Assembly (NCBI RefSeq): GCF_900156825.1
Contig: NZ_FTOV01000003.1
Location: forward strand, 496,001-560,000
From: Chryseobacterium gambrini
GTDB lineage: Bacteria > Bacteroidota > Bacteroidia > Flavobacteriales > Weeksellaceae
DNA length: 64,000 nucleotides
Direction of reading: 5' to 3'
Each line of letters starts with the position of its first letter. Positions within the stretch are counted from its first letter, which is position 1. The translations under genes were made by a program, and so were the position numbers. The notes beneath the pieces are model-generated. The model was not told the DNA's origin, made no database searches, and saw only the letters and a list, made by a program, of their open reading frames with translations. Below are positions 18,594-29,023 of this stretch, in pieces.

Positions 18594-20090
18594 TTAATCT
18601 TCGATCCAGTTTTGAGAACGCTGTACCGCTTTTGTCCAGGTTTTTACCATTTTTTCCACTTTTTCTTTTTCAAGTTGCGGGTGGAAATCTTTATCAATTA
18701 TCCATTGAGACTGTATTTCATCAATGTTTTCCCAGTATCCGACAGCAAGTCCGGCAAGATAAGCCGCTCCCAAAGCGGTTGTTTCCAGAGTTTTGGGTCT
18801 TGTAATTTTAAATCCGAATAAATCTGACTGAATCTGCATCAGCAAATCACTTGCAGAAGCTCCGCCGTCTACTCTTAATTCTAAACTTTCCGTTCCGGAA
18901 TCAGCTTCCATTGCTTTTACAATATCATACACCTGAAAAGCAATACCTTCCAAAGTAGCTCTTGCGATATGTCCGTTCGTAGTTCCGCGGGTTACGCCAA
19001 CGATATTTCCGCGGGCATACTGATCCCAATGGGGAGCGCCTAAACCCGTTAATGCAGGAACAAAGTACACCCCGCCATTATCTTCAACCGATTGTGCCAA
19101 AGTATTTACTTCCTCTGCGGAACGGATTAATTTTAGACCGTCTCTCAGCCACTGAATCGCTGCACCTCCTACAAAAACACTTCCTTCCAAAGCGTAATTC
19201 ACTTCTCCATTAATTTTCCATGCAACGGTTGTCAGTAAATTGTTTTTAGATAAAACGGCTTCTGTTCCTGTATTCATTAAAAGAAAACAGCCTGTTCCGT
19301 ACGTATTTTTTACCATTCCCGGAGTCGTACACATCTGTCCGAATAATGCAGCCTGCTGATCTCCCGCAATCCCTGCGATCGGAATTTTTGTGGAGAATAA
19401 TGTAGTAGCTGTTTCTCCGTAGATTTCACTGCTTTGTTTTACTTCCGGCAAAATCGATCTTGGAATGTTGAAAAGTTCCAGTAAATCATCATCCCATTCT
19501 AAAGTATGAATATTCAAAAGCATGGTTCTGCTTGCATTCGAAACATCGGTGATGAACATCTTTCCGCGCGTAAGTTTCCAGACAAGGAAAGTGTCTACTG
19601 TTCCGAAACATAATTTTCCGGCTTCTGCTTTTTCTCTTGCGCCTTCTACATTGTCTAAAATCCACTTCAGTTTTGTTGCTGAAAAATAAGCATCCAGTAC
19701 AAGACCTGTTTTTTCTTTAATTTTCTCAGCATGACCCTGTTCTTTTAATTCGTCACAATATTTGGACGTTCTTCTGTCCTGCCATACAATGGCATTATAC
19801 ACAGGTTCTCCGGTTTCTTTATCCCATACAACGGTGGTTTCACGCTGATTGGTAATTCCGATGGCAGCAATTTCACGACCGGAAATTCCTGCTTTGGCAA
19901 TGACTTCTGCGGCTACGGAAACCTGTGAAGACCAGATTTCATTGGGATCGTGTTCTACCCAACCCGGTGTAGGAAAGATCTGTTCAAAACTTTTCTGAGA
20001 AACAAATTCAATTTCTCCGCTGTGATTGAATAAAATGGCTCTCGACGAAGTCGTACCTTGGTCCAGAGCGAGAATCAACTTTTCACTCAT
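18594..20090 (-). CDS. glpK: glycerol kinase
   Basis: 498 residues. Phosphorylates glycerol to sn-glycerol-3-phosphate with ATP. The FGGY-family signatures are present: [12 protein letters not shown] at the N-terminus (phosphate 1), [27 protein letters not shown], and the C-terminal ELRVDGGAS adenosine-binding segment. It sits 20 bases after glpD. Confidence 0.97.
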   Translation of the reverse strand: MSEKLILALDQGTTSSRAILFNHSGEIEFVSQKSFEQIFPTPGWVEHDPNEIWSSQVSVAAEVIAKAGISGREIAAIGITNQRETTVVWDKETGEPVYNAIVWQDRRTSKYCDELKEQGHAEKIKEKTGLVLDAYFSATKLKWILDNVEGAREKAEAGKLCFGTVDTFLVWKLTRGKMFITDVSNASRTMLLNIHTLEWDDDLLELFNIPRSILPEVKQSSEIYGETATTLFSTKIPIAGIAGDQQAALFGQMCTTPGMVKNTYGTGCFLLMNTGTEAVLSKNNLLTTVAWKINGEVNYALEGSVFVGGAAIQWLRDGLKLIRSAEEVNTLAQSVEDNGGVYFVPALTGLGAPHWDQYARGNIVGVTRGTTNGHIARATLEGIAFQVYDIVKAMEADSGTESLELRVDGGASASDLLMQIQSDLFGFKITRPKTLETTALGAAYLAGLAVGYWENIDEIQSQWIIDKDFHPQLEKEKVEKMVKTWTKAVQRSQNWIED

Positions 20091-20110
20091 GCTGTGATCG
20101 TAAATTAAGG

Positions 20111-21700
20111 TTAAATGGATCTTGGAGAATAAGGAGTCAGTAAATATCCTTTCGCCAATTCGATAAATTCTCTTTCCTGTTCATCTGCCCATTCCGCAGA
20201 ATGCCCGTTTTCTTTTGCGATGATCTGTGCAATCTTGTGTGCGCTGTCGATTGCTGCTCTTGCATCTAAAAATAAAAGCCGGACTCTTCGTGCTAAAATA
20301 TCCTCAATGGTTTGTGCCATTTCGCTTCGTATTGCCCAGACTGCTTCTGCCATGGTGAAGGGATGATCAGGATGTATTTTTTCTGATAATTCAGGATTGT
20401 TCTGCTGTAGTTTTTTTATTTCCGGAATATCGGCTCCGTAAACATATAAATGATTCGTTCTGTCCACCGTTTCGGGTTTCACATTTCCATGTATCGAAAG
20501 GTGTTCTGTTTTGGAAGTGGTTATTCCGAGGTTATGAACTTTCATGGCTTCATCAATCGTGTCTTCCGCCATTTTACGGTATGTCGTCCATTTTCCTCCG
20601 ATAATCGAGATGAGTCCCGTGTCTGAAGTAACGACTTTATGACTTCTGGAAACTTCTTTTGTGCTTTTGCTGCCGTCTTTCGGAGCTGCGAGAGGTCTGA
20701 GTCCTGCGAAAACAGATTTTACGTCTTCACGGGTTGGCTTTTTCGCTAAATATTGTCTTGCGGTATTCAGGACAAATTTAATCTCATCTTCCAAAGCTCT
20801 TGGCTCAAAACTTTCGTTTTCCAGTAAAGTATCGGTTGTTCCTACCAAAGCTCTGTCGTGCCACGGAACGACAAATAAAACCCTTCCGTCTGAAGTTTTA
20901 GGAATCATGATGGCATCATCGCTTTTCAGAAACGATTTATCCAGAACCAAATGAATTCCCTGACTTGGAACGACGAATTTTCCATGTTTCGGGTTATTCA
21001 TATTTAAAATATCATTCGTGAAAACTCCGGTTGCATTGATAACAACTTTCGCTTTGATTTCGAATTGCTGTTTTGTAAACTGATCTTCTGCAACAACGCC
21101 GATGATCTTATTGGAGTCATTTTTCATCAGATTAATCACTTTAACGTAATTAACCGCTGTTCCGCCTTTTTCAATAATGGTCTGTGTTAAGTTGATCGCC
21201 AGTCTTGCATCGTCAAACTGTCCGTCCTGATAAACCACTCCGCTCGCCAGACCTTTTTGTTCGATGGTCGGAAGTTTCTCTACGGTTTTTGATTTGCTGA
21301 TGTATTTCGTTCTTCCCAAACTTAATTTTCCGGCAAGAAAATCGTAAACCGAAAGTCCTATTTTATAATAAATTCCTTCCCACCAAGTGTAATTTGGAAT
21401 AATAAAAGACTGGTTTTTTACAACGTGTGCTGCATTTTTTGCCAGTAAACCTCTTTCTTTTAAAGCTTCTTTTACCAAGCCGATATCTCCCTGTGCTAAA
21501 TATCTTACGCCGCCGTGTACCAGTTTTGTACTTCTGCTGGAAGTTGCTTTTGCAAAATCGTGAGATTCTAACAGTAACGTTTTAAATCCTCTGCTTGTTG
21601 CGTCCAGTGCCGAACCTAATCCACTCGCTCCTCCGCCAATGATGATAAAGTCCCATTCTTTAACGGTGGATAATTTGCTGAGTTCTTCGTTTCGTTTCAT
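20111..21700 (-). CDS. glpD: glycerol-3-phosphate dehydrogenase, FAD-dependent
   Basis: 529 residues. Oxidises glycerol-3-phosphate to dihydroxyacetone phosphate, passing electrons to the quinone pool at the inner membrane. The Rossmann motif [11 protein letters not shown] lies at about residues 22-32; HGGVRYL and the RPLAAP region (FAGLRPL) are family hallmarks, and the C-terminal helical domain is complete. First gene of glpD-glpK-glpF-porin. Its start codon region itself contains TTTCGTTT, one of the candidate GlpR boxes. Confidence 0.97.
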   Translation of the reverse strand: MKRNEELSKLSTVKEWDFIIIGGGASGLGSALDATSRGFKTLLLESHDFAKATSSRSTKLVHGGVRYLAQGDIGLVKEALKERGLLAKNAAHVVKNQSFIIPNYTWWEGIYYKIGLSVYDFLAGKLSLGRTKYISKSKTVEKLPTIEQKGLASGVVYQDGQFDDARLAINLTQTIIEKGGTAVNYVKVINLMKNDSNKIIGVVAEDQFTKQQFEIKAKVVINATGVFTNDILNMNNPKHGKFVVPSQGIHLVLDKSFLKSDDAIMIPKTSDGRVLFVVPWHDRALVGTTDTLLENESFEPRALEDEIKFVLNTARQYLAKKPTREDVKSVFAGLRPLAAPKDGSKSTKEVSRSHKVVTSDTGLISIIGGKWTTYRKMAEDTIDEAMKVHNLGITTSKTEHLSIHGNVKPETVDRTNHLYVYGADIPEIKKLQQNNPELSEKIHPDHPFTMAEAVWAIRSEMAQTIEDILARRVRLLFLDARAAIDSAHKIAQIIAKENGHSAEWADEQEREFIELAKGYLLTPYSPRSI

Positions 21701-21723
21701 AATATTTCGTTATGTTTCGTTTT

Positions 21724-21731
21724 CAAAGTTA
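21724..21731 (-). promoter_or_regulatory. -7 promoter element of the glp operon
   Basis: TAACTTTG on the minus strand, exact TAnnTTTG match, 24 bases ahead of the glpD start and flanked on both sides by TTTCGTT/AACGAAA boxes. Confidence 0.6.
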
Positions 21732-21792
21732 TAAATTAAAAACGAAACCAAAAAGAAAATAAATGAAATTTTTCGAATCAAAATAAAAATGG

Positions 21793-21800
21793 TATTTTTG
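21793..21800 (+). promoter_or_regulatory. -7 promoter element of glpR
   Basis: TATTTTTG, exact TAnnTTTG match, 15 bases ahead of ATG 21816. The longer frame start at 21789 lies upstream of it and is therefore rejected. Confidence 0.6.
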
Positions 21801-21815
21801 AGAAAACGAAACGTA

Positions 21816-22580
21816 ATGGAGAAATTGCTTCCAAGGCATAATGATATTTTAAAGGAATTAGACGAAAAAGATCATATTCTGGTTCAGGATCTTTGTGAGA
21901 AATTCAATGTTTCGTCGGTTACGATCCGAAAGGATCTTAATTATCTTGAAAGTCTTGGATTGCTGTTCCGGAATCACGGAGGAGCAAGTAAGCAGGTGAG
22001 GTATGCGTACGAAAAAAATGTAGATGAAAAGGAAAATATCAATGTAGAGGCTAAAAAGAATATTGCGAAAGGTGCGCTTTCTCTGATTCAGGAAAACGAC
22101 TGTATTATTCTGGCTTCAGGAACCACGATGCATTATCTTGCACGTATGCTGGTAAATTTTGGTCCGTTGACGGTTCTCACTTCTTCTTTACGCGTTGCGA
22201 TCGAGCTTTGCAATAATCCGAACATTAATATTATACAATTGGGAGGGGAGGTGAGAAAAAGCTCTACTTCTATTGTGGGATCTATCTCTGAAACGATTCT
22301 GAAGCATTTCTCGTGCAATAAATTATTTCTGGGAGTAGACGGAATTGATATGAATTTCGGGATCAGTACTTCCAATGCTGCGGAAGCTCATCTTAATCAA
22401 TTAATGATTGAATGTTCGGACAAGGTGGTGATCCTTGCCGATTCTTCCAAACTTAATAAAAAAGGTTTCGGAAAAATCGCAGATCTGGATAAAATTGACT
22501 TTCTGATCACAGACGGTGATATTTTAGAGGAGGATAAAAATAAGCTTGAAGAAATTGGCGTGAGTGTTATTGTTAAATAA
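21816..22580 (+). CDS. glpR: DeoR/GlpR-family transcriptional repressor
   Basis: 254 residues from ATG 21816. N-terminal winged helix with LVQDLCEKFNVSSVTIRKDLNYLESLGLLFRNHGGA, the standard DeoR HTH; C-terminal sugar-phosphate-binding (DeoRC) domain with ASGTTMHYLA and the GVDGID segment. Divergent from glpD, so most likely the glycerol-3-phosphate-responsive repressor of the glp operon. The name rests on family plus context. Confidence 0.9.
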   Translation: MEKLLPRHNDILKELDEKDHILVQDLCEKFNVSSVTIRKDLNYLESLGLLFRNHGGASKQVRYAYEKNVDEKENINVEAKKNIAKGALSLIQENDCIILASGTTMHYLARMLVNFGPLTVLTSSLRVAIELCNNPNINIIQLGGEVRKSSTSIVGSISETILKHFSCNKLFLGVDGIDMNFGISTSNAAEAHLNQLMIECSDKVVILADSSKLNKKGFGKIADLDKIDFLITDGDILEEDKNKLEEIGVSVIVK

Positions 22581-22616
22581 ATACGGCGTAATTTTTTAAT
22601 TCAAATTATTATTGTC

Positions 22617-22648
22617 TTGTTTTTCTGTATTATTCGCAATTAATTTTG
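22617..22648 (+). promoter_or_regulatory. promoter of the GLPGLI gene at 22716
   Basis: TTG at 22617-22619, 21 bases, then TAATTTTG at 22641-22648. It implies a leader of about 60 bases. Confidence 0.55.
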
Positions 22649-22715
22649 ATTATAGAATGTTTATTTATATTTTTAAGAACGCATATGCAGTCTCCAATCA
22701 TAAAATATAAATAGG

Positions 22716-23528
22716 ATGTCTTATAAAATTACATTTTTTACTTTTTTATTCTTTTTTACACTTGTTAATTTTTCCGCTCAGGAAAAGGTAAATATCGATG
22801 ATGTTGAATCCAGATATGTATATCTTTTGAAATATCAGATTGATTCTCTGGATAAATCCAGTTCTAATGAAGAGTATTTTATTTTGGAAAGGGGAAAAGA
22901 GAAATCTCAGTTTATGGGAGTAACTTCATATAACAGAGATTCTTTAGCTGGTGGAGCAAACCGTTTTGCTTTTGGTCTTGATCCTAAAAGTTTACCTAAA
23001 ACCAATTTTACTTTTCGCGTCATTAAAAACTTTGAAAAAAACAATATTTCTTATTACGATTATATTATTAAGGACAACTTTATTTACGAAGAAAAGCCTG
23101 ATTTTAACTGGAAGATTACCGATGAAACAAAAGAAATAGAAAATTTAAAATGTCAGGCTGCGTTGGTTACGTATGCGGGACGTGATTATAAAGCGTGGTT
23201 CACGAACGAAATTCCGGTTTCTGATGGTCCTTATAAATTTTATGGTCTTCCGGGACTGATTGTGGAGATTGAGGATTCTAAAAAACAATATACGTTCGAG
23301 CTTGTGAGTTATAAAACCTTTTCAGAAAAGCCTAAGATGTGGATTTCCAAAAAGAGAGTTAAAGGAAAAACGGTAAAGAAATCTGAATTTTATAAAGCAT
23401 TTAAAAATTTTCATGAAAATTTCGTCTCTGAAATTGCTAAAGGAGGTTTTAGTTTCGATTCAGGAACAGAGCGACAAATAAAGGATAGGATTAAAAAGAA
23501 AAATAATCCGATTGAACTGGCTCCTTAA
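22716..23528 (+). CDS. GLPGLI family exported protein
   Basis: 270 residues with signal peptide ending NFSAQ. The family signature GLPGLIVEIED follows the conserved EIPVSDGPYKFY ('I.xxDGPY') segment, which defines GLPGLI proteins of Bacteroidota. They are secreted or periplasmic and have no established function. It stands between glpR and rplC on its own promoter. A second member lies at 57864-58691. Confidence 0.9.
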   Translation: MSYKITFFTFLFFFTLVNFSAQEKVNIDDVESRYVYLLKYQIDSLDKSSSNEEYFILERGKEKSQFMGVTSYNRDSLAGGANRFAFGLDPKSLPKTNFTFRVIKNFEKNNISYYDYIIKDNFIYEEKPDFNWKITDETKEIENLKCQAALVTYAGRDYKAWFTNEIPVSDGPYKFYGLPGLIVEIEDSKKQYTFELVSYKTFSEKPKMWISKKRVKGKTVKKSEFYKAFKNFHENFVSEIAKGGFSFDSGTERQIKDRIKKKNNPIELAP

Positions 23529-23685
23529 TTATTCAGTGATTAAGTCATATCATTCCTTCTTCTGGCTATTTCTTTCGTTTTTGCAAAAAAGTCTGTAAAG
23601 TGAATAATTTTGACATCATTCAAAACTCGTGATCTTAAGTTTTTTCTGTAAATGATTAAAAATCAAAATATTTTACTGTAAATAT

Positions 23686-23715
23686 TTGTCAGTTATAAAA
23701 ATATTCATAAATTTG
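23686..23715 (+). promoter_or_regulatory. promoter of the S10-spc-alpha super-operon
   Basis: TTG at 23686-23688, 19 bases, then TAAATTTG at 23708-23715, the same spacing as the rpsL promoter. The transcript would have a leader of about 100 bases before rplC, room for a regulatory structure. Confidence 0.8.
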
Positions 23716-23821
23716 CACACTCATTTTAGGGGCGTAGTATGCCTATATCAAAAGTAGAAATTGCTTCAGACTTCCGAAAAATGGGGATAAATAAAGGATA
23801 AATTTTATTATAACATAAACA

Positions 23822-24448
23822 ATGTCAGGTATTATTGGTAAAAAAATCGGTATGACTTCTTTGTTTGACGAAGCAGGGAAAAATATTCCTTGTACAGTTA
23901 TTCAGGCTGGTCCATGCTCGGTTTTACAGGTCAGAACCATTGAAAAAGACGGTTATAAGTCAGTTCAATTAGGTTTCGATGACAAGAGTGAGAAGAACGT
24001 TGGTAAAGCGTTAGCTGGTCATTTTAAAAAGGCTGGTTCTGCTCCTAAAGCTAAATTGGTAGAATTCTACAGAGAGTTCGTTGATGAAGTAAAAGTAGGA
24101 GAAGAAGTAAAGGTAGACTTGTTCAACGAAGGAGAATTCGTAGACGTAACAGGTACTTCAAAAGGTAAAGGCTTCCAGGGTGTTGTTAAAAGACACGGAT
24201 TTGGAGGTGTAATGCAGGCAACTCATGGTCAGCACAACAGACTTAGAGCTCCAGGTTCTATCGGTGCTGGATCTGACCCTTCAAGAGTATTCAAAGGGAT
24301 GAGAATGGCTGGAAGAATGGGAGGTAAGCAGGTAACTGTACAAAACCTTCAGGTATTAAAAGTGGATCAAGAACAAAATCTTTTAGTAGTAAAAGGTGCT
24401 GTTCCGGGAGCTAAAAATTCTTATGTAATTATCAGAAAATGGAACTAG
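23822..24448 (+). CDS. rplC: 50S ribosomal protein L3
   Basis: 208 residues; begins 23S folding near the peptidyl-transferase centre. The [15 protein letters not shown] and [14 protein letters not shown] segments of the central extension are present. First gene of the long ribosomal operon; its end overlaps rplD by 10 bases. Confidence 0.99.
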   Translation: MSGIIGKKIGMTSLFDEAGKNIPCTVIQAGPCSVLQVRTIEKDGYKSVQLGFDDKSEKNVGKALAGHFKKAGSAPKAKLVEFYREFVDEVKVGEEVKVDLFNEGEFVDVTGTSKGKGFQGVVKRHGFGGVMQATHGQHNRLRAPGSIGAGSDPSRVFKGMRMAGRMGGKQVTVQNLQVLKVDQEQNLLVVKGAVPGAKNSYVIIRKWN

Positions 24449-25068
24449 TAGTATTAAATACATCAGGAAAAGAGACCGGAAGAAAAGTAACTCTAGACGA
24501 AACAGTATTCGGAATTGAGCCAAATCAGCACGCGGTTTACTTAGAAGTTAAACAGTACCTTGCGGCACAAAGACAAGGGACTCATAAAGCAAAAGAAAGA
24601 AGCGAAATCACAGCTTCTACTAAAAAACTTAAGAAGCAAAAAGGATCTGGTTCTGCTAGATATGGTGATATTAAATCTCCAACTTTCAGAGGAGGAGGTA
24701 GAGTATTCGGTCCAAAACCAAGAGACTACAGATTCAAATTGAATAAAGCTCTTAAGAGATTAGCTAAGAAATCTGTTTTATCTCAGAAAATGAGAGACAA
24801 CAGCATTAAAGTTTTAGAAGATATGAGCTTCGAAGCTCCTAAGACTAAAGATTTCATTACTTTATTAGATGCATTAACATTAAACGGTAAAAAATCTTTG
24901 TTCATTCTTCCTGAAGCTAACAAGAATGTGTATTTATCTTCAAGAAACTTACCTAAGACTAAAGTAATGAACTTCAACGAAGTGAGTTCTTACGATTTAG
25001 TAAACGCAGGTGAGATCGTATTCTTCGAAGGTGCAGTAGAAAAATTCCAGGAAAATTTAAAGAAATAA
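24439..25068 (+). CDS. rplD: 50S ribosomal protein L4
   Basis: 209 residues; lines the exit tunnel and in E. coli represses the S10 operon. The tunnel loop [23 protein letters not shown] is recognisable (here quoted only in part: [10 protein letters not shown]). Overlaps the end of rplC by 10 bases, so translation is coupled. Confidence 0.99.
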   Translation: MELVVLNTSGKETGRKVTLDETVFGIEPNQHAVYLEVKQYLAAQRQGTHKAKERSEITASTKKLKKQKGSGSARYGDIKSPTFRGGGRVFGPKPRDYRFKLNKALKRLAKKSVLSQKMRDNSIKVLEDMSFEAPKTKDFITLLDALTLNGKKSLFILPEANKNVYLSSRNLPKTKVMNFNEVSSYDLVNAGEIVFFEGAVEKFQENLKK

Positions 25069-25071
25069 ATC

Positions 25072-25362
25072 ATGTCTATTATCATTAAACCAGTTATCTC
25101 AGAAAAGGCTAATTACCTTACAGATTTAAGAGGTTCTTATTCTTTCTTGGTAGATACTAAGGCGAATAAAATCCAGATTAAGAAAGCTGTAGAAGCGGCT
25201 TATGGTGTAAAAGTAGCAGACGTTAATACAATGATTTATGCTCCGAAGGTTTCTTCGAAATACACTAAAAAAGGTCTTCAAGTAGGAAAGACAAACAAAT
25301 TGAAAAAAGCGGTAATCAAACTTGCTGAAGGTGAGGTTATCGATATTTTTGCTGTAAATTAA
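25072..25362 (+). CDS. rplW: 50S ribosomal protein L23
   Basis: 96 residues; surface protein at the tunnel exit and docking site for trigger factor and SRP. IIKPVISEKA at the N-terminus is typical. Three bases after rplD. Confidence 0.98.
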   Translation: MSIIIKPVISEKANYLTDLRGSYSFLVDTKANKIQIKKAVEAAYGVKVADVNTMIYAPKVSSKYTKKGLQVGKTNKLKKAVIKLAEGEVIDIFAVN

Positions 25363-25383
25363 TTATAATTATAAATAATAGTA

Positions 25384-26205
25384 ATGTCTGTTAGAAAATT
25401 AAAACCTATCACCCCGGGACAGAGATTCAGAATTGTAAACAATTTTGAGGAAATTACTACTAACAAACCAGAGAAATCTCTAACAGTTGGTATTAAAAAG
25501 TCAGGTGGACGTAACCAAACAGGTAAAATGACCATGCGTTACACCGGAGGTGGACACAAAAAGAAATACAGAATTATTGACTTCAAAAGAAACAAAGCAA
25601 ACGTTGAAGCAACTGTAAAATCTGTAGAATACGATCCAAACAGAACTGCATTTATCGCTTTATTAGAGTACGCAGACGGAGAGAAGAGATATATCATCGC
25701 TCCAAACGGTATCAAAGTAGACCAAAAAGTAGTTTCAGGTGAAAGCGTAGAACCAAATGTAGGTAACGCAATGAAATTGAAAAACATTCCATTGGGTACT
25801 GTAATTTCTTGTGTTGAAATGAAGCCTGGTCAAGGTGCTATTTTAGCAAGAAGTGCTGGTTCTTCAGCGCAATTAACTTCAAGAGACGGGAAATATGCAA
25901 TCATTAAATTGCCTTCAGGAGAATCCAGAATGATCCTTACTGAATGTATGGCAATGATAGGTTCAGTTTCCAACTCTGATCACCAATTAACTGTATCAGG
26001 TAAAGCTGGTAGAAGCAGATGGTTAGGTAGAAGACCAAGAACAAGAGCGGTAGTAATGAACCCTGTAGATCACCCAATGGGAGGTGGTGAAGGACGTTCT
26101 TCTGGAGGTCACCCAAGATCTAGAAACGGTAAACCGGCTAAAGGTTACAAAACTAGAAAGAAAAACAAAGTGTCTAACCGTTACATCGTATCTAAAAGAA
26201 AATAA
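25384..26205 (+). CDS. rplB: 50S ribosomal protein L2
   Basis: 273 residues; binds 23S domain IV and is needed for subunit joining. The C-terminal loop [19 protein letters not shown] with the essential His is intact. Confidence 0.99.
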   Translation: MSVRKLKPITPGQRFRIVNNFEEITTNKPEKSLTVGIKKSGGRNQTGKMTMRYTGGGHKKKYRIIDFKRNKANVEATVKSVEYDPNRTAFIALLEYADGEKRYIIAPNGIKVDQKVVSGESVEPNVGNAMKLKNIPLGTVISCVEMKPGQGAILARSAGSSAQLTSRDGKYAIIKLPSGESRMILTECMAMIGSVSNSDHQLTVSGKAGRSRWLGRRPRTRAVVMNPVDHPMGGGEGRSSGGHPRSRNGKPAKGYKTRKKNKVSNRYIVSKRK

Positions 26206-26207
26206 TT

Positions 26208-26486
26208 ATGGCAAGATCACTTAAGAAAGGACCGTTCATTCATCATACTTTAGATAAGAAGGTTCAGGCAAATATAGAGTCTGGTAAGAAGACAGTTATC
26301 AAAACTTGGTCTAGAGCATCTATGATCTCTCCGGACTTCGTAGGACAAACTATTGCTGTACACAATGGGAAATCTTTTATCCCTGTTTATGTTACAGAAA
26401 ACATGGTTGGTCACAAGTTAGGCGAATTTTCTCCAACAAGATCTTTCAGAGGTCATGGTGGTAACAAAAACAAAGGAAGCAGATAA
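26208..26486 (+). CDS. rpsS: 30S ribosomal protein S19
   Basis: 92 residues; head of the small subunit, pairs with S13. Starts [18 protein letters not shown] and keeps [16 protein letters not shown]. Two bases after rplB. Confidence 0.99.
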   Translation: MARSLKKGPFIHHTLDKKVQANIESGKKTVIKTWSRASMISPDFVGQTIAVHNGKSFIPVYVTENMVGHKLGEFSPTRSFRGHGGNKNKGSR

Positions 26487-26488
26487 TC

Positions 26489-26887
26489 ATGGGATCAAGA
26501 AAACAAGATAGCGCAATCGCAAGAAAAGAAGCTAACAAAGACGTTGTTAAGGCTTCATTAAATAACTGCCCATCTTCTCCGAGAAAAATGAGATTAGTTG
26601 CTGATATCATTAGAGGAGAGCAAGTAGATAAAGCTCTTTATATCCTTAAATATTCTAAGAAAGAAGCTTCTAACAAATTAGAAAAATTACTTCTTTCTGC
26701 AATTGCTAACTGGCAAGTGAAAAACGAAGGGGCAGACATCGAGGAAGCAAACCTTATCGTTAAAGAAATATTCGTGGATAGTGCAAGACAATTGAAGAGA
26801 CTAAGACCAGCTCCGCAAGGTAGAGGGTACAGAATCAGAAAAAGATCTAACCACGTTACATTAATCTTAGGTAATAAAGAAAACTAA
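26489..26887 (+). CDS. rplV: 50S ribosomal protein L22
   Basis: 132 residues; its long hairpin ([18 protein letters not shown]) reaches into the exit tunnel, where macrolide resistance changes occur; no lesion is apparent. Slightly longer at the N-terminus than the E. coli protein. Confidence 0.98.
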   Translation: MGSRKQDSAIARKEANKDVVKASLNNCPSSPRKMRLVADIIRGEQVDKALYILKYSKKEASNKLEKLLLSAIANWQVKNEGADIEEANLIVKEIFVDSARQLKRLRPAPQGRGYRIRKRSNHVTLILGNKEN

Positions 26888-26895
26888 ATCAAGGT

Positions 26896-27645
26896 ATGGG
26901 ACAGAAGACAAATCCAATTGGTAACAGATTAGGTATCATCAGAGGATGGGATTCTAACTGGTTTGGCGGAAACGATTATGGAGACAGAATCGCGGAAGAC
27001 TACAAAATCAGAAGATACCTTGAAGCTAGATTATCTAAAGGTGGGATTTCAAGAATTTATATTGAAAGAACATTAAAATTAGTAACAGTTACAATTACTA
27101 CTGCTAGACCGGGACTTATCATCGGTAAAGGAGGTCAGGAAGTTGACAAACTGAAAGAAGAGTTGAAAAAATTGACTAAAAAGGATATTCAGATCAACAT
27201 CTTCGAAATCAAAAGACCTGAGCTGGATGCAGTATTAGTTGCAGACAGCATTGCTAAGCAGATTGAAAACAGAATTTCTTACAGAAGAGCTGTTAAAATG
27301 GCGATGGCAGGTACAATGAGAATGGGAGCAGAAGGTATCAAAGTTCAGATCTCTGGTAGATTGAACGGAGCTGAAATGGCAAGATCAGAATCTTTCAAAG
27401 AAGGAAGAATTCCATTGTCTACTTTCAGAGCAGATATCGATTACCACATCGGTGAAGCACTTACTCAGTACGGAAAACTAGGGGTAAAAGTTTGGATCAT
27501 GAAAGGTGAAGTTTACGGTAAAAGAGAACTTTCTCCATTAGTGGGACAACAGAAAAAAGGAGGTCAGTCTGAAAGAGGAAACAGAGGAGGAGACAGAGAC
27601 AACAGAAGACCTAGAAAAAACAACAACAATAACAATAATAATTAA
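26896..27645 (+). CDS. rpsC: 30S ribosomal protein S3 with Asn-rich tail
   Basis: 249 residues; mRNA entry channel and helicase partner of S4/S5. KH motif [12 protein letters not shown] is present. The C-terminal 35 residues are Gly/Arg/Asn-rich and end in eight consecutive Asn, a low-complexity tail beyond the usual end. A 97-base gap with tandem repeats follows before rplP. Confidence 0.98.
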   Translation: MGQKTNPIGNRLGIIRGWDSNWFGGNDYGDRIAEDYKIRRYLEARLSKGGISRIYIERTLKLVTVTITTARPGLIIGKGGQEVDKLKEELKKLTKKDIQINIFEIKRPELDAVLVADSIAKQIENRISYRRAVKMAMAGTMRMGAEGIKVQISGRLNGAEMARSESFKEGRIPLSTFRADIDYHIGEALTQYGKLGVKVWIMKGEVYGKRELSPLVGQQKKGGQSERGNRGGDRDNRRPRKNNNNNNNN

Positions 27646-27702
27646 AATTTTAGATTAGAAATTTTGAATTTTAAATTACCGTTACTTTTTTAAAATAAAA
27701 AA

Positions 27703-27731
27703 AATCTAAAATCTAAAATCTAAAATCTAAA
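27703..27731 (+). repeat. heptamer tandem repeat between rpsC and rplP
   Basis: Four copies of the 7-base unit AATCTAA/ATCTAAA run through 27703-27731, followed by AATTTAGA. Upstream, at 27645-27660, AATTTTAGATT is complementary to the repeat unit, so the RNA may fold back. It lies inside a ribosomal operon where other gaps are a few bases. Confidence 0.8.
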
Positions 27732-27742
27732 ATTTAGAAATT

Positions 27743-28168
27743 ATGTTACAACCAAAAAGAACCAAGTTCCGTAGAGTACATAAGATGAAAATGAAGGGGA
27801 GTGCCCAGAGAGGTAGTCAACTTGCTTATGGAACTTTCGGAATCAAGGCGACAGAAGGTGCTTGGATCACTGCAAGACAAATTGAAGCTGCTCGTATCGC
27901 TGCGACAAGATATATGAAGAGAGAAGGTCAACTATGGATCAAAATCTTCCCGGATAAGCCAATTACTAAAAAACCTGCGGAAGTACGTATGGGTAAAGGT
28001 AAAGGTGCTGTGGAATATTGGGTAGCTGTAGTAAAACCAGGTAAAATTATGTTCGAAGTAGGAGGTGTTCCTTACGAAGTAGCGAAAGAAGCTCTTAGAC
28101 TTGCGGCACAAAAATTACCAGTTGTTACTAAATTTGTAGTTGCTAACGATTTTGTTAAACCTCTTTAA
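27743..28168 (+). CDS. rplP: 50S ribosomal protein L16
   Basis: 141 residues; near the A site and the P-loop of 23S. The stretches [22 protein letters not shown] and [14 protein letters not shown] are family hallmarks. Confidence 0.99.
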   Translation: MLQPKRTKFRRVHKMKMKGSAQRGSQLAYGTFGIKATEGAWITARQIEAARIAATRYMKREGQLWIKIFPDKPITKKPAEVRMGKGKGAVEYWVAVVKPGKIMFEVGGVPYEVAKEALRLAAQKLPVVTKFVVANDFVKPL

Positions 28169-28180
28169 TCTTTGAATACA

Positions 28181-28366
28181 ATGAAAAAAGCTGATATTAA
28201 AAATTTAAGCGCGGGTGATATTCAAGCTCAATTAACTGAAGCAAAAGCTCAATATTCTAAATTGAAATTGGCTCATGCAATCAGCCCAATTGAAAACCCG
28301 ATCCAAATCAGAGATTTGAGAAAAACAATCGCTAGACTAAACACTGAGTTAACTAACAAACAATAA
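28181..28366 (+). CDS. rpmC: 50S ribosomal protein L29
   Basis: 61 residues from ATG 28181 (MKKADIKNLSAGD); an upstream in-frame TTG at 28172 is not needed. Two-helix protein at the tunnel exit, with ISPIENPIQIRDLRKTIARL. Confidence 0.97.
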   Translation: MKKADIKNLSAGDIQAQLTEAKAQYSKLKLAHAISPIENPIQIRDLRKTIARLNTELTNKQ

Positions 28367-28378
28367 TTTCATTTTAAA

Positions 28379-28633
28379 ATGGATAGAAATTTAAGAAAAG
28401 AAAGAATCGGAGTGGTTTCCAGCAATAAAATGGAAAAAACTATTGTTGTTAGTGAAACTACGAGAGTAAAGCACCCGATGTACGGTAAATTCGTATTGAA
28501 AACGAAAAAATATACTGCACACGACGAGAACAACGAATGCACAGAAGGTGATACAGTTTTGATCCAAGAAACTAGACCTATGAGCAAGAACAAGAGATGG
28601 AGACTAGTAAGAATCATTGAAAAAGCTAAGTAA
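28379..28633 (+). CDS. rpsQ: 30S ribosomal protein S17
   Basis: 84 residues; OB-fold primary 16S binder. [14 protein letters not shown] and the KHPMYGKF segment fit S17. Confidence 0.98.
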   Translation: MDRNLRKERIGVVSSNKMEKTIVVSETTRVKHPMYGKFVLKTKKYTAHDENNECTEGDTVLIQETRPMSKNKRWRLVRIIEKAK

Positions 28634-28635
28634 TA

Positions 28636-29004
28636 ATGTTACAAACAGAATCAAGATTAAAAGTTGCTGATAACACAGGTGCTAAAGAAGTATTGGTTAT
28701 CAGAGTTCTGGGAGGAACCAGAAGAAGATATGCTTCAGTTGGTGATAAAATCGTTGTTACTATCAAAGATTCTACACCATCAGGAAACGCTAAAAAAGGT
28801 CAGGTATCTAAAGCTGTAGTAGTAAGAACTAAAAAAGCAGTAAGAAGAAAAGATGGTTCATACATCAAATTCGAAGACAATGCTTGTGTATTGCTAAACG
28901 CAGCGGGAGAAATGAGAGGAACCCGTGTTTTCGGACCAGTTGCTCGTGAGCTGAGAGACAAAGAATATATGAAAATCATTTCATTAGCTCCTGAAGTACT
29001 TTAA
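28636..29004 (+). CDS. rplN: 50S ribosomal protein L14
   Basis: 122 residues, standard length; bridges to 16S h14 and binds the silencing factor Rsf[19 protein letters not shown] and the C-terminal [13 protein letters not shown] segment are clear. Confidence 0.99.
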   Translation: MLQTESRLKVADNTGAKEVLVIRVLGGTRRRYASVGDKIVVTIKDSTPSGNAKKGQVSKAVVVRTKKAVRRKDGSYIKFEDNACVLLNAAGEMRGTRVFGPVARELRDKEYMKIISLAPEVL

Positions 29005-29023
29005 TATTTAAAATTGTAAAAAA

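Larger units (their letters stand above)
21690..21812. promoter_or_regulatory. candidate GlpR operator array between glpD and glpR
   Basis: The divergent intergenic region holds repeated TTTCGTT boxes or their complement: 21690-21697 (inside the glpD start), 21705-21711, 21715-21723, and AACGAAA at 21741-21747 and 21805-21812. A looser TTTCGAA is at 21771-21777. Boxes fall between promoter and start on the glpD side and between promoter and start on the glpR side. DeoR-family regulators bind such repeated TTTCG half-sites, so auto- and cross-repression is likely. Confidence 0.65.
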
